Part shown: in pieces, positions 11,835 to 23,900 of the stretch
How positions within the stretch are numbered: position 1 is the first letter of the stretch
Layout: every line of letters starts with the position of its first letter
Origin: Pycnopodia helianthoides
Taxonomy: Eukaryota; Echinodermata; Asteroidea; Forcipulatida; Asteriidae
Direction: 5' to 3'
Length of the DNA stretch: 64,000 nt
NCBI GenBank assembly: GCA_032158295.1
Contig: CM063246.1
Span: 20,660,135-20,724,134, forward strand
Notes under the pieces: model-generated
Databases searched by the model: none
Told to the model about the DNA's origin: nothing
The model's input: only the letters and a program-made list of their open reading frames with translations
Position numbers and translations under genes: made by a program

Positions 11835-12020
11835 GTTGTTTTGTTTACTACGGTTGCACATTAGGGCACTTGGATAGAATAGAAAGGATGGGGTTGGATG
11901 GCGGTGGGCGGAGTTAATTTCAGTAGCCAACACAAACAAAGTGTCAACCTGGTTTTTGATGCTCACGAACTACCACTGATCCATTGATTCTACCCGTTGT
12001 GTATAAACCACTTTGCAGCA
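11835..12020. promoter_or_regulatory. Bidirectional promoter region between CIAO2B and TTC5
   Basis: The two divergent start codons are separated by only 186 bp. The interval therefore holds both 5' UTRs and core promoters. I see no TATA box placed clearly for either gene. This is inferred from spacing alone. Confidence 0.6.
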
Positions 12021-15000
12021 ATGGCGACAGCAGACGAAAACGAGAATATTTTGGATAGAGCAAAGGTGACGTAATTCTCAATTTTGTTGCTTCAAATTTA
12101 TCATTAAGTTATCTTATAATCAAAATTTACTCTGCTCTGGGAAGGGGGAGGGGGCAGCGGGGGTGGGGTGGGGGTGGGGGGTTATGCAGGGGAAGGGGGC
12201 CATGCCATTGCCAGCATGCACTCAGCAGCCAGGGGAAGGGGGGGGGGGAGGGACCTGTGGAAGGTGGCCAGGGCAGTGGGGTGTAAGGGTGTGTACGTAC
12301 TACCCCTACAGAGGCATGTCGGAGTAGAGTGACTGGATGGTGGAGTGAAATTATGTGAGCTCCTCCTGGAACATAAATGTGAGGTTCGTTCCCACAAAGA
12401 CGATAGTGGAACGAACCTCGTCTGGGAGTGGTATAGAGTGAGGGACGGGGGCAGTGGGAACAACAGAGGGCACAATGCATCATTGAAATAGGATGCAAAA
12501 ACCAAAATGGGGGAACTTTTGTAAATTATGTGTCAAAAACAATGTTTGTCTAATTGTCAAGTGTGTGTTGACAAGGAAGTATGATGGCGTCATTGCCCCC
12601 CATTTGTATCCCATGATTCCTTTCACCTACTCATCGAAGTATGCCTTCTAAATTAGCAACGGGCTACTCTGGCCATTGCCTGTTCCAAGACCCTGTCAGG
12701 TGGAGGGGAATGAAGCACGAATGGTTGAGGTCAAACAAAATATATTACAGTATAACTGAAAAGTTAAGTCTTCAAATTGTTCTCTCCTCCTCAGAAAGCT
12801 GTGCAAGATCTCTATGACTTCAGAGACCACTTCTTTGAGAAGAATGACATTGAACGAGCCATTCACAAGACAGAGGAACTGGGCCAGGAGCTCCAGAAGG
12901 TCATCGTACTCCTAGATGAGATACAAAGTATGTAATCTCCATCAGGGTTAAGACTATGATTTTGAAGAAGGGTGTGCATATCGCTGTTCAAAAAAGTTGG
13001 TGTCCAACATGCTAGTTGCAATTTGCAAGGATCTTAATCGTAACCCTCTTCCCTGATCATCCCCAGGAATCATCAGGCAGCAGGGAGAGGTGGGAAGAGG
13101 GACCCTTGGGGAGGAGGACCATCAGGGAAGGGGGATTACGATCATTGTAACTACCGAAATGCTCACTTACCTTTTAAAAGTAACAGATTGATGAAACAGG
13201 TTTACTAGAGAATTGCCCTAATTCCAAAAAGGCTTTTCCAGACACAGGGACCTCCCCTTTTGCTAACATTGTGCAAGATCAAGACTCAAAATTCATGGTT
13301 ATGCTGAAAGATTCTACTGGAAAAAGGTTTCAGTCGAAGGGCCTAGAATCGGGGATGAGAAATTTCAGATTTTTATCATGTTTATATGAATTCATACTTT
13401 TTAAGGTAAACAAAAACTGCTAGGTGTTTCTGCAAATTAGATAAGTCAGGCTCTTTGATCTACTCCTCTAGCACTCAGGATACTGTTCCCAAAAGCTCTT
13501 TGGACTCTGTAAATCCAGAGGTTTTCAAAAGGCGGAAATGCCATCGTTTCAATGTACCTCCAAAGATCTGGATCCCAGTTTCAGACTTTTTTGTCAGCAA
13601 TGAATCTGGCCCCTGCTGTAATGAATGCTGATACTCAATGTTCTTTGTCATTCAGGCCAGATTAAGAATCGAGCAGAGTATATGCTTCAACGTGGCAGAG
13701 CTCTGAACGTCATGTCAGAGTTCAGTTCGGAGGCTCTGGAATGTCTGTCCAAAGCGGTGAAGCTCGACCCCAAGCTGGTGGAGGCGTGGAACCAACTGGG
13801 AGAATGTTACTGGAAGAACAAAGACGTTGAAGCGGCGAGGAACTGCTTCAATGGAGCCTTGAACCATGTAAGGGGAATCCATTTTGTGTTCAGGGTATTC
13901 ATTTCTTTTAAGTTTTACTCGCAGGGTGGTTTGTTGAAAGCTTGTATTCTGGTGTTCACCACCACCAGTAAAAAACACAGACAAAAAAACACCAAGATGC
14001 ATGATACATTTTTAAGGAAGAAAAAGCAGTGACGAAAACCTGTAGATTCAAAATCAGGGCCCAATGTCATAAAGTTGTTGAGCAGAAAATTCTGCTAAGC
14101 AATTTTATTTTTCTAAGCAAAAATTGAGAACGCACCAATCACAACAATGTAAACTTTATGGAATTTTTGCTGGTTTATACCTTCTTTACAAAGCAAAATT
14201 TGTATGTGCTTAGTGAGTTTTTGTGCCTACAGGCTTTATGAAATTGGACCCAGGGAACAACACAAAATGATGAACGGTTTGATTGAAATTTGTTTCAAAA
14301 GAAACAACCCAAAACCCAATAAAATTAAAGAGAAAATATTACATCTATCTCACTGTATATTTTATGAGGCACTCTAGAACACAAATTAGTACGCTAGAAA
14401 GTACAAGTAGTTTATTCTTCCAATCGAATACTTCACTCTCCTGTTAAAGACACTGGACACCTTTGGTAATTGTCAAAGTCCAGTCTTCTCACTTGGTGTA
14501 TCTCAACATATGCACAAAATAACAAACCTGTGAAAATTTGAACTCAATTGGTCGTCAAAGTTGCGAAATATAATGGAAAAAAACACCCTTGTCACTCAAA
14601 GTTGTGTGCTTTCAGATGCTTGATTTTGAGACCTCACGCGTGAGGTCTCAAAATCAATTCAAATAATTACTTCTTTCTCAAAAACTACGTTACTTCAGAG
14701 GGAGCCGTTTCTCACAATGTTTTATACTATCAACAGCTCTCCATTGCTCGTTACCAAATAAGTTTTTATGCTAACAATTATTTTGAGTAATTACCAATAG
14801 TGTCCAGTGCCTTTAACATTCGTCTGTTTGTAACTATACTTTACTGTCCAGTCAAGAAACAAAATATCCCTCCGAAACCTGTCCATGGTGCTGCGGCAAC
14901 TCGGCAAAACGACGGAGGAGAGGGCAAAGTTCATTCAAGAGAGCGTTGAGCATGCCAAAGAGGCAGTGCAGCTGGACTACAGCGATGGCACGTCATGGTG

Positions 15001-17738
15001 TGAGTAAACAGTTTAACGCAAAGAGAGGATTGCTGTAGGAGTACTCGACCCAATTTTATAACGCATTTGTATTGATTACAACTTATTACTTATCACAAGA
15101 ACTTAAAATGACCTTCGTGAAATTTGAAGTTGTGACCCAAATAAAGTTTGGGAAGGCAATTTTGAACTTGTGATTGCAAGCATTGTTTCTAGAATTTGTA
15201 AGTGCAATTAAAAAACTAAAAAAAGCAATTGAGAGCTTAATATGCATGGTATTATACATGTTTTTGAAACATTTCCTCTCTTATATTCTGAGCCCAATTT
15301 TATGGAGTGCATATTCAATGTTTGATTTGAGGTTTTTGTTTCAATGTATTTGTATCCAGTCATTGCTGGCAATGCGTACCTCACAGTGTTCTTCAACGGA
15401 GGCCAGAAATCAGGAATCCTCAAGCAGTGCCTAGGTGCCTACTCACAAGCGGTAAGCAACAGGGTGGGGGGAAGGAAGAGGGGAACAAAATCTGTTATCA
15501 TCAAATGAAAGCTGAAGGATGGCTGAGCGGTCAAGTGCACTGACTGGTGTGGGTTCGAGTCCCGGTCTTGACAGTTGTGTCCTTAAGCAAGACACTTAAG
15601 CATTATTGCTTCGTCCTTCAGACGAGACGTAAAGCCGTTGGTACCGTGTGTTGTGTAATGCACGTAAAAGACCCAGTGCACTTATCAAAAAGGGAAGGGG
15701 TTCGCCCTGGTGTTTCTGGCAGTGGCTGCTGAGTGCGCCGAAGCACCTTATAATTCATTATAAGGTGCTACATAAATGGGTCTCATAATTCAAAAAACAA
15801 ATAATGAGCGCTTTGATACGCCCCCTAGGGTTGTGATAAAGCGCTATATAAGAACCCAGTATTATTGTTATTATTAATGATGTGAAAGAATATGAGAGTT
15901 GTATCCAAAATGATCCAAATTTTTCACAAATAATGCTGTGATTATTTTTGTGTGACAAAGAAAACGTGGAACGATGGACAGTTTTGCAAAGTCTAATTAG
16001 TAGTTTACTTATTTTCTTTACAGGAGAAGGACACAGTTCAAAAGTCGAATCCAGATTTGTATTTCAACAGAGCAACGGTGAGTAGTCATTTGTTGTTATA
16101 ATTTGTTTTTCCACTGAAACTGGAATTTAACTTTCAATTTGTCTGCAGTCGCCTTTTCTGTGGTACCTCTTCTTGTTTTTCTAAATGGAAGTTTCTCCTC
16201 TCCCAAACAAAGAAGCTTTGCCTCTACAAAGAATAACATACTGGGCCCGGTTTTACTGAAGCAAAGTTCACAATTTTCCCCTCCATTATTTTTTCTGTTC
16301 ATAGATTTTCAAATTTCAAGAAGATTATGTGGCTGCATTGGCTGGTTACAAGATGGCCCAGTCGTTGGATCCAATGTGGCCGGAACCAAAGGAGAAATTA
16401 TCGGAACTCATCACCTACCTACAGAGAGTAACACAGTTAGTTCAACAAAAGGTACACACAATTTGTGGGTGCATGTTTTTCATACAAGGGTTGACATGCT
16501 ATGAATACATCTGTTTAACGTATGAACTTTCACCAATAATATTATTATTTTTTTTTATACTTTCACTCACAGGGTAAACTCAAAGCCAAGCGCCTTCACC
16601 AGTTAGTAGCATCAATCAAAGAATCAGACTTGGGCCCGTACGGTGGAGGCTCTTACACCCCACCCACAGGTGACCCGGTGAAGCTGGAGCTCACCCCTCT
16701 CTCCAGACTAAAGCCAGGACCAAATCCAGAGAGGGTGGTTCTTGGAAAAGTTGTGTGCAGCGTTGGAAGTGACGAACCAATACCATTGTAAGTAAAAAAA
16801 TAAAAAATTCAAGAGACATATCAGCTTTGCCAGCAACAGGCCTAGAATAATAAAGAGGCCACAGTGGCCCTGCATGCTCACTCCATCCTCCCCAAGCTTG
16901 GACCGTATCGGCCTGGCCACTTGATGGGGAGCAGTGCTCCGCCGGCCCCCATGAGCTTGTGCTTCCTAAGGCCTCCAACTCCACACTTTCCCGTCTTCCG
17001 GGAGAGCTCACTGGGCATCTGTGCAAGGGCCTTCTGTTGCCCTGGTCTTGGCACCCCTTCAAAGGTTTCCGTTTAGACTTTTAGACTTCCAAGAGAAGTG
17101 CCCTTTGTAAAATGAGAATGGCCTTGTCCTCTCAAAGACAGAATTCCAGACCCGTATCTGTAAACATTTGTTACCAATCTTAGTTTTTAAGAAAAACTTA
17201 TTGGTCAATTTTTTCGCTGATTGTTTTCCCTGCAGTACATTTGCAATGGTCGATGCAGAGGGTACCTGTTTTGCTGTCAATATCTACAACATTGCACAGG
17301 GTCAGGGTACCATCATAGGAGACTCTGTAGCCGTCCCCGAGCCATTCGTTCAGAGTAACGACTTTGAGTTTGATAAAACAGTGAGTAATCTCTTCATGAC
17401 GTTTTTGAATTTTTACAGTGCATTGTCCACATACAAGTCATTCGGACAGTTGAAAGATATCAGAATTTGAATTATATGACAGATTGGCAACTGTAACATA
17501 ATACTTCAAAAAAATTTCAAATGAATTGTAATCCTACTTTGATAAAAATGGGAAAGATGTTTGAAAAGTGTAAGAGGTTTTTTAATATTTGCAATATTTT
17601 GATTTGTTTGGCCCCTAGAATATCAAATTCTCCAGTATGAGGGTCGACACCCCTGTGGCACTCGTCGTCAATGGGAAGAAACTAGGACTAGAGAAACAGG
17701 CACCCGCCGTAGTCTCACTGTATGCCAAGAGTGAATGA
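12021..17738 (+). CDS. TTC5: Tetratricopeptide repeat protein 5 (TTC5/STRAP)
   Basis: Ten exons: 12021-12065, 12795-12927, 13656-13867, 14852-14999, 15360-15451, 16024-16077, 16305-16451, 16573-16787, 17236-17380, 17619-17738. They sum to 1311 nt, encoding 436 residues and TGA, close to the human 440. All junctions are GT-AG and phases join cleanly. TPR-type helices are visible at about residues 60-130 (VEAWNQLGECYWKNKDVEAA, with W..LG.Y...A spacing). Further family matches are NKISLRNLSMVLRQL, the NPDLYFNRAT exon, YKMAQSLDPMWPEPKEK, and a C-terminal OB-fold region with RVVLGKVV, GDSVAVPEP and TPVALVVNGK. The known family is a p300/JMY stress cofactor and also recognises nascent tubulin N termini to trigger tubulin mRNA decay. 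Possible poly(A) signals AATAAA lie at 18089 and 19156. The gene shares a short divergent promoter region with CIAO2B. Confidence 0.98.
14056..14251. mobile_element. GGGCCC foldback element, divergent copy
   Basis: Ends CAGGGCCCAATGTCATAAAG and TTTATGAAATTGGACCC; the interior is a diverged palindrome. Lies in TTC5 intron 3. Confidence 0.75.
14444..14816. mobile_element. TTAA-bounded MITE, family 1
   Basis: Ends TTAAAGACACTGGACAC and GTGTCCAGTGCCTTTAA. The centre (14620-14657) is a 38-nt perfect palindrome built on GAGACCTCACGCGTGAGGTC. Other copies are 47831-48216 and 49889-50275. Lies in TTC5 intron 3. Confidence 0.85.
15511..15877 (+). mobile_element. tRNA-derived SINE copy
   Basis: The 5' end has an A-box-like TGGCTGAGCGGTCAAGTGC and a B-box GGTTCGAGTCCC. 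The body includes AAGCAAGACACTTAAGCATT and GCTATATAAGAAC, and the tail is TATTATTGTTATTATTA. TGAAAG occurs at both flanks and may be a target duplication. The copy lies in TTC5 intron 5. Compared with the 24005 copy it is shortened between the two boxes. Confidence 0.8.
17016..17152. repeat. Interspersed repeat, AGGCCTGG family fragment
   Basis: Shares CACCCCTTCAAA, AAGTGCCCTTTGTAAAA and GCCTTGTCCTCTC motifs with 41113-41273, 49205-49375 and 51029-51182. Lies in TTC5 intron 8. Confidence 0.6.
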
Positions 17739-18756
17739 AGGAATGTTACCACTGGAGATGATGAACACCGAGCCCCATTTGTGTCAATGTGTACTGTTGG
17801 CTGAAAATTGGCACTTACAGTTGCTCAAATTTCCCCCCAGTGTATTTTTTTACGAGGCCAACACAAAATGTTTGCTTTGTGCACATGTACAATTTGCCCT
17901 ATTGGGGCTATTGGGCTACACAGCTAGCTGGAATATTCATGGCCCAATCCTAGCACTGTCCCGGACGGATTAAATCAGTGTATTGGCCGGGCTGATTAAA
18001 TTCGGACCTATTTACAATGCATTGTATTGGTTACACAACACACCACGTCCTCAATATGACATTTTGTGAAAGTTCCAGTGGTGACCAAAATAAAGCGTTG
18101 GATGTCAGCGTTGAACTGATGTACACCTTGACTGCAATCATTATTGAAATACTTTTTGTTTGCAATTTCTAAAACGATTTGAAATTGACAGTTTATTTGA
18201 TTTTTGGTACAGGGCACTGGTAGCTATGTATGGAGTTTGTAAACAACACTATATAGAGAGGTGGTTGGTTTTTAAACGCAGGGCTGCAGATTTGGCACCA
18301 TCATTTTTTTAATCGGTCATTAAAAAGATAAGTCAAACCCTCTCAAAGACTTTCTGCCTATCTTCATATAAAGGCTGTTCAAATATGGCACCCTCGGCTC
18401 AAAACTATTTTACTGGAGTATGGGAGCAGGTATTTCCTTAAGAGTAGGGTCATAGATTGTTTTTTTTGTCAATCATGCAGTGCAGATTTACGGGCACAAA
18501 TTTTAAAGGAAAGATACAATAAAAGTTGCATGTGAAAGTTTCAGCTGAATGCAATGTTTACTTGCCGACAAAACCGCAACAATTAAAGTCAAATCCATCA
18601 ACCCTTAGCGAGGTGACAGCGGGTACCAATCGCATCTCTGTCCGCAGCATTTGCGAATAGGACACCAACTCTCAGAAAAATCTGAGAACTGATTCTTGCA
18701 TGAATCGTTTCTCAGATTCAAATGTTTGAAAAATTATCCAAACCATATTACCTTGA

Positions 18757-19016
18757 AGGGAATCCTTTCTCAAAATATGTTAAACATTCAACAGCTGCTG
18801 GGCTTCTCACCAATATTTTATGGTCATTAATTTCTGGAGTATTTTCCAATGTATGACCCTACTTTTAAATCCTCAATGAGATATTTTGATGATTGTTGGC
18901 ACAAAGTTTTCTATAAATGCTCTAAGCGCAATCTTTTGCTCAACATAGCAAAGCAATGAAATGGGGTCAATGATGGACAGAATATGGCAGCCTTTCTATT
19001 TTGGACTACACAAATG
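18757..19016. repeat. Left arm of a large inverted repeat
   Basis: About 260 bp, nearly identical to the reverse complement of 19287-19548, separated by a 270-bp spacer. It includes CAATGATGGACAGAATATGG and CTCTAAGCGCAATCTTTTGC. Differences are a few scattered bases. Confidence 0.95.
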
Positions 19017-19286
19017 TAAATCCCTTTCTTAATTTAACACTTGGAAACAGAGTGGTTTTGTTGTACAATGCCGTTTGTATATTTGTTTTTTATGATCATC
19101 TTTTGTAAAGAAGTTTATGCAATAATGTGTAAGAGTTTGTTGTGTTGTGATGATTTGAATAAACTTAAGAGAAAACAAGAAACACAGTTGTGTCTGTCTG
19201 TTTGTGGTCCGCAGATAGCATGTTTTTTTTTAGTTATGCACAAAAAGGTACACTCACCTAAGCTTCCGTGAGGCAATTTAAAGGCC

Positions 19287-19548
19287 CATTTGTGTAGTCC
19301 AAAATAGAAAGGCTGCCATATTCTGTCCATCATTGACCCCATTTCATTGCTTTGCTATGTTGAGCAAAAGATTGCGCTTAGAGCATTTATAGAAAACTTT
19401 GTGCCAACAATCATCACATTTTCTCATTGAGGATTTAAAAGTAGGGTCATACATTGGAAAATACTCCAGAAATTAATGACCATAAAATACTGGTGAGAAA
19501 AACCCAGCAGCTGTTGAAAGTATAACATATTTTGAGAAAGGATTCCCT
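19287..19548. repeat. Right arm of a large inverted repeat
   Basis: Reverse complement of the left arm. It ends abruptly at GGATTCCCT, where a truncated TTAA family 2 element begins. The left arm continues to the left into unrelated sequence with GTTTCTCAGATT, seen also in family 3 elements. Confidence 0.95.
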
Positions 19549-19872
19549 ATTGGTAAGATCGAAAAACACAATGTTCACAGATTCACACATAACTTACATG
19601 ATTTAAAGTAAGTAATGGTAGAAAGGGTTCCTTAAAATATTTCTGCCTAAAATGCTATCGTTTCTGAGAAACGAGTAAAACAATAGTAATTATCGCGCGT
19701 GATAATTTGAAAAAACAGAAAACACATAAGATCTCTTTGCACTATTTTCTCGCGACCTCGATGACCAATTGAGCTCAAACTTTCACAGGTTTGTTTGTTC
19801 ATGCATATGTTTAATCACACAAAATGTGGACACTGATTTTGAGCTGTTACCAAAAGTGTACAATACCTTTAA
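19549..19872. mobile_element. TTAA-bounded MITE, family 2, truncated at its left end
   Basis: Starts inside the left terminus at CTATTGGTAAGATCG and runs to ACAATACCTTTAA. The central palindrome is slightly mutated (TATCGCGCGTGATAA). Confidence 0.85.
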
Positions 19873-20988
19873 AGATCAAGTGGTACAAGTATCGACCGGA
19901 ATTCATATTCTGGGTTCGTTGGCAATTTCAACTCTTTACAGCTACAGTCAATCTTACTCGTCAGTGAACAACTTCCCAAGTACACAATGGCAAAAATGAT
20001 ACACAAAATGTACCAGTTGCTACCCAAAAATCGTCAATTGCTACTATTTTATAATGCATTCAATGTGCACAAAACATGTTCAGTCTAAATAGTTTGCTAA
20101 GCAAAATTGCTGGACGAAATCTTTCCCTGCACGTGATAAAAAAAACTATCAAACTTTCAATGTATGTACACAAATACACAGTGTTTGTTACTCATTAATA
20201 ACTGTACAGCATTAGACTGTAACACCTTTTATTTAAAATACAAGTATGATCAAAAGTGTTGATTTGAACTTCCCTGGGGCGTTTAGCTTTCATTGTACGA
20301 GTTTGACAAAAAGCTATTTACCAGATTAGGTATGGACTATCGTAGCCAAAAGGCCACCCAAATATCCATGGTGTATCCAAATACAAAACTAAAGTCTATC
20401 CGATTTGAAAGTGTCGCCAGCGGCTACGACCGGATTGCTGAAAAGGCCTTTTGGTTCAGAAAGTCACTTGATTCGCACTCGGCCTTGAGAAAAATTTTCT
20501 GAAAAAGTCCGAGACCAAATTTACGTTCAAAGGAAAATGTTAAAATTTGGAGACTGCCTGATGATAAATAACCTTGCGTTTATTTAACTATACATTATTT
20601 GTACACAAACCAATCCCAACTCTCATAAAAACCATAACTTTACATCACTGCAGAAATGATAGCCTGAAGTATAAAGTATGCACATCCAAATCTGGTAACT
20701 GGTCTGGTAACTGTTACGCTTTCCAACTATTATTCATGACTACATGTGAAGTCAAGGTGTTTTACCAAGATTGTTACGGCTTGATAATAATAATGTTAGA
20801 GACCATTGCCATTTGGTAGCCATCTTCTTTTTTGCACAATTATAATTGATGCAACCCAATTGAGGTAAGACGGGGAAACAGTCAGTCTCCATTCATGGTG
20901 GTGTTGCACACTTCATAATGGCTATTGCATACAGGGGAACAGACAATAAAGATGGCAGCATGATTCTTAAGATATTGAGTATCTACCA

Positions 20989-23900
20989 TCAACGGACTCT
21001 CTTCCTCCTGACGTCCTTGGCCGCCTTGTCAGCCGTGGTGGACATTGGCTGGGCTGGGCTTCCCATCTGCTGTCTCGTCGGGTCGTAGCCGAAAGTCTGT
21101 GGCACGGGCCCGATGCCGGCGTCTTTGAGTTTCTGCATGTGGGCCTTCGACTTCTGCTCAACTTCGTAATTTGTCTGTGTATTCTTCCATCCTGAGGGAA
21201 GTAACATCAATAAATCAAGAAATGAAATTGATTTTGCCGTTTCCTTAAATGCTTGGCGGCTACAGCTGGTCAACATGCGAACATGCGTCGAGGTATAGGA
21301 CGTCCTTAGCAACACCCTTAGCAACAGCCGCAGCCAACATTGTACAACTGCCAATGGGGCTCCCTCACTTCACCTCGGTGAGGGCACCGTGTGAGCTTTT
21401 GGCAACATGACTAAAGCCCGGTTCATACTTCCTGCGAATGCTTCGTGCAAAGCGAACTTTCTTGCATCACAATTGGAAGGGGAGCGCACACCGATTATTG
21501 CGTCACCAAAATTCGCTTCGCAATTGCATTCGCAGGAAGTGTGAACCGGGCTTAAGGGATCTATTAAAGCTTGGACACTGTTGAGGTAAACTTCACCGAC
21601 ACTTGCCTGATTTGATACCCTTGATGAAGCCTTCTCCCTTGGGGACATCTTCCGGTCGGTGTTTGATCTTCTCTGGGATATTCAGCTTCTTCCGGACTGC
21701 TGGGATCCTCAGGACTGCAACTTGACCCATGGAGAAGATGTTGGATGTCAGCCAGTACACAAACACAGCCTGGGACCAATACAAGCACAAACATTTACAC
21801 ATGTTTGATAGAGGTTAAATTTGCATCAGGGCCTGATTTCATAGAGCTGCTTAAGCAGAAAATATCGCTTAACAAAGTTCTGCGAAGCACAAATGAGCAG
21901 GATACCAATCATAAATGGTACATGAGACATGGTATTTTGGCTGGTAACCTTATTCTGGTAAGCATAATTTGGTTGTACTTAGCTATTTTTCGTGCTTAAG
22001 CAGCTCTATGAAATTGGGCCAAGGGATAAGTGGTAAACAACAGCCTAGTGGCAAGACATCTGCTCTAGAATGGCAAATGGCGTGGGTTCGAATCCCACCC
22101 GTGTAATATGCCTGTGTAATTTTGTCACAGGTCTCGGGACAGTACCGAGTATACAGTGCTTCACACACCTCCGTGTAAGGGTAAAACCAAGTAATACCTT
22201 TACACATGTAATGTTTGTCTTAAAAAAGGTAGGCTCACTGAATCTTCACTTCATAAAAACTAATGGCCTTCAGCCATCAGAGTCCAATTTCATAGAGGTG
22301 CTTAAGCACAAAAAAAAGCTGAGCACAACAAAATTATGCTTAGCAGAATAAGGTTACCAGCCAAATACCATGCCCGAGTGCACCAACTGTGACTGGTTTC
22401 CTGCTCATTTCTGCTAAGCAGGGAATTGTTAAGCAATAATTTCTGCTTGAGCAGCTCAGCCTAGACCTTAGTTTATAACGGAGGTCGCTTACCTTTGGCA
22501 TTGATATAATGAATGGGAGGATGGCGAACGGCATGATTCTGAAGACATTCTTCATTTTTTGCATCTGGGCATTGCTAACCCCAGCCTCGCCACCGAGCTA
22601 CAAGTGCAAAACAAAACACAAACAAGTCATTAGCTTTCAAAACAAGGTATAGCTTTGGTAATGCAGGCCTGAGAGGCAGTGTGCCCCTTTATCTATGAAT
22701 ATATAAAATATGTACACATACTTTAATTACCATATATCTGTGTAGGGGTAAACCAAAATAATACAAGAAATATTTAGTATAAAGAAGGGTAACTAGAGGA
22801 AGGCAAGAAAATCGTAAATGATGGTCTCTCTAGAGGAAACTGTATTGTGAATGGCCTTGATTGGCCTTTCCCCTCCTTTCAGAACAAATGTTTCAGTCTG
22901 CACTTGCCTCAATGACGGCCAACATGCTCAAGCTGGCCAGTGCTGGCATGATGAAGTACGGGTCGGGTGTGGTCAGATCTGTGAACCACGACAGACCTCC
23001 CTGGGTCATGCTCTCAACCGGCAGGCTGGCCATCCTCCGTAGGCCGATGAAGAACGAGATAAAGATGGGTGCCTGTAAGAAGGTTTAGCCAGATCCGTAT
23101 TTTTGTTATAGAGTGTCATGTTATTTGGATCAGAAACGTCCTAAGAAATGCACACAGTTATGTGGCTGTGGCATGGACAAGAGTATTGGCTTTGTACACA
23201 TAGTGTTGTACATATTCTACACACTTTGAAAAAGACACTCCTGGCGCAGGAGAGATGCAGAAGCAAGTGGGCCTACAATGAGTTAAATAGATGAAATTTT
23301 AAGCACAACAATAAGTTTTCAAATGAGTTTTTGAAGTTGGTATAGGTGGTGACTTGTCGGAGATTAGGGGGGAGTTCGTTCCATAGTCATGTGATGGGCC
23401 AGAGTGTGAGAAGGATCAGATAGGTGCATCTTATCCAATGGCTGCATTTAGCTTTACACTACAGGCCGTATTGAATACATCAAACTCAGGCAAGACCTGG
23501 GAAACAGCTGACCTTTCTATTGAATGCTGGTTTTAAGTTTTCCGTCTACCTGAAATAGGACTCCAACGAAGCTCTTCATTGGGTTGACGTTGTGCTTCTT
23601 CATGAACTGCTGCACTTTCATTGAGGCTCTTGTCACTATAAACCCATAAACATAACACAGTAAATGATTTGTTTATTTATTTTGTCTTATATCACCACGG
23701 TGGCCCATCAGTCGTCAAAGAACTGTTCTCCCTGGATTCAGGGCACAGTACAAAATTATAACATTGCAAAAGACAAACACAGCTACAACAAATAATGGTA
23801 ACCAACAATCTATAAAAGCACAATTAATTTTTTTTTTTTTAAACAAACACATCTCACAACAAACATTTGGAGGGCAGGAAGGATATCAAGATTAAGACTT

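Larger units (their letters stand above)
17739..20988. other. TTC5-OXA1L convergent intergenic interval
   Basis: It holds the TTC5 3' UTR (AATAAA candidates at 18089 and 19156), a large inverted repeat (18757-19548), an adjoining truncated MITE (19549-19872), and the OXA1L 3' UTR at the right. No further gene was recognised; the remaining open frames are short and unsupported. Confidence 0.6.

Noticed and set aside
11694..11966. CIAO2B exon 1 read through to TAA as a 90-residue protein
   Set aside because: The apparent ending FDIL-stop reads into the U12 intron, and the extra N-terminal residues before MAPTDRE have no family counterpart.
12127..12505. Pro-rich minus-strand open frames in TTC5 intron 1
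   Set aside because: They translate a low-complexity G-rich stretch on the plus strand.
16691..17076. Open frames over TTC5 exon 8 and intron 8
   Set aside because: Frames opposite to or out of phase with the TTC5 exon, and translation of an interspersed repeat.
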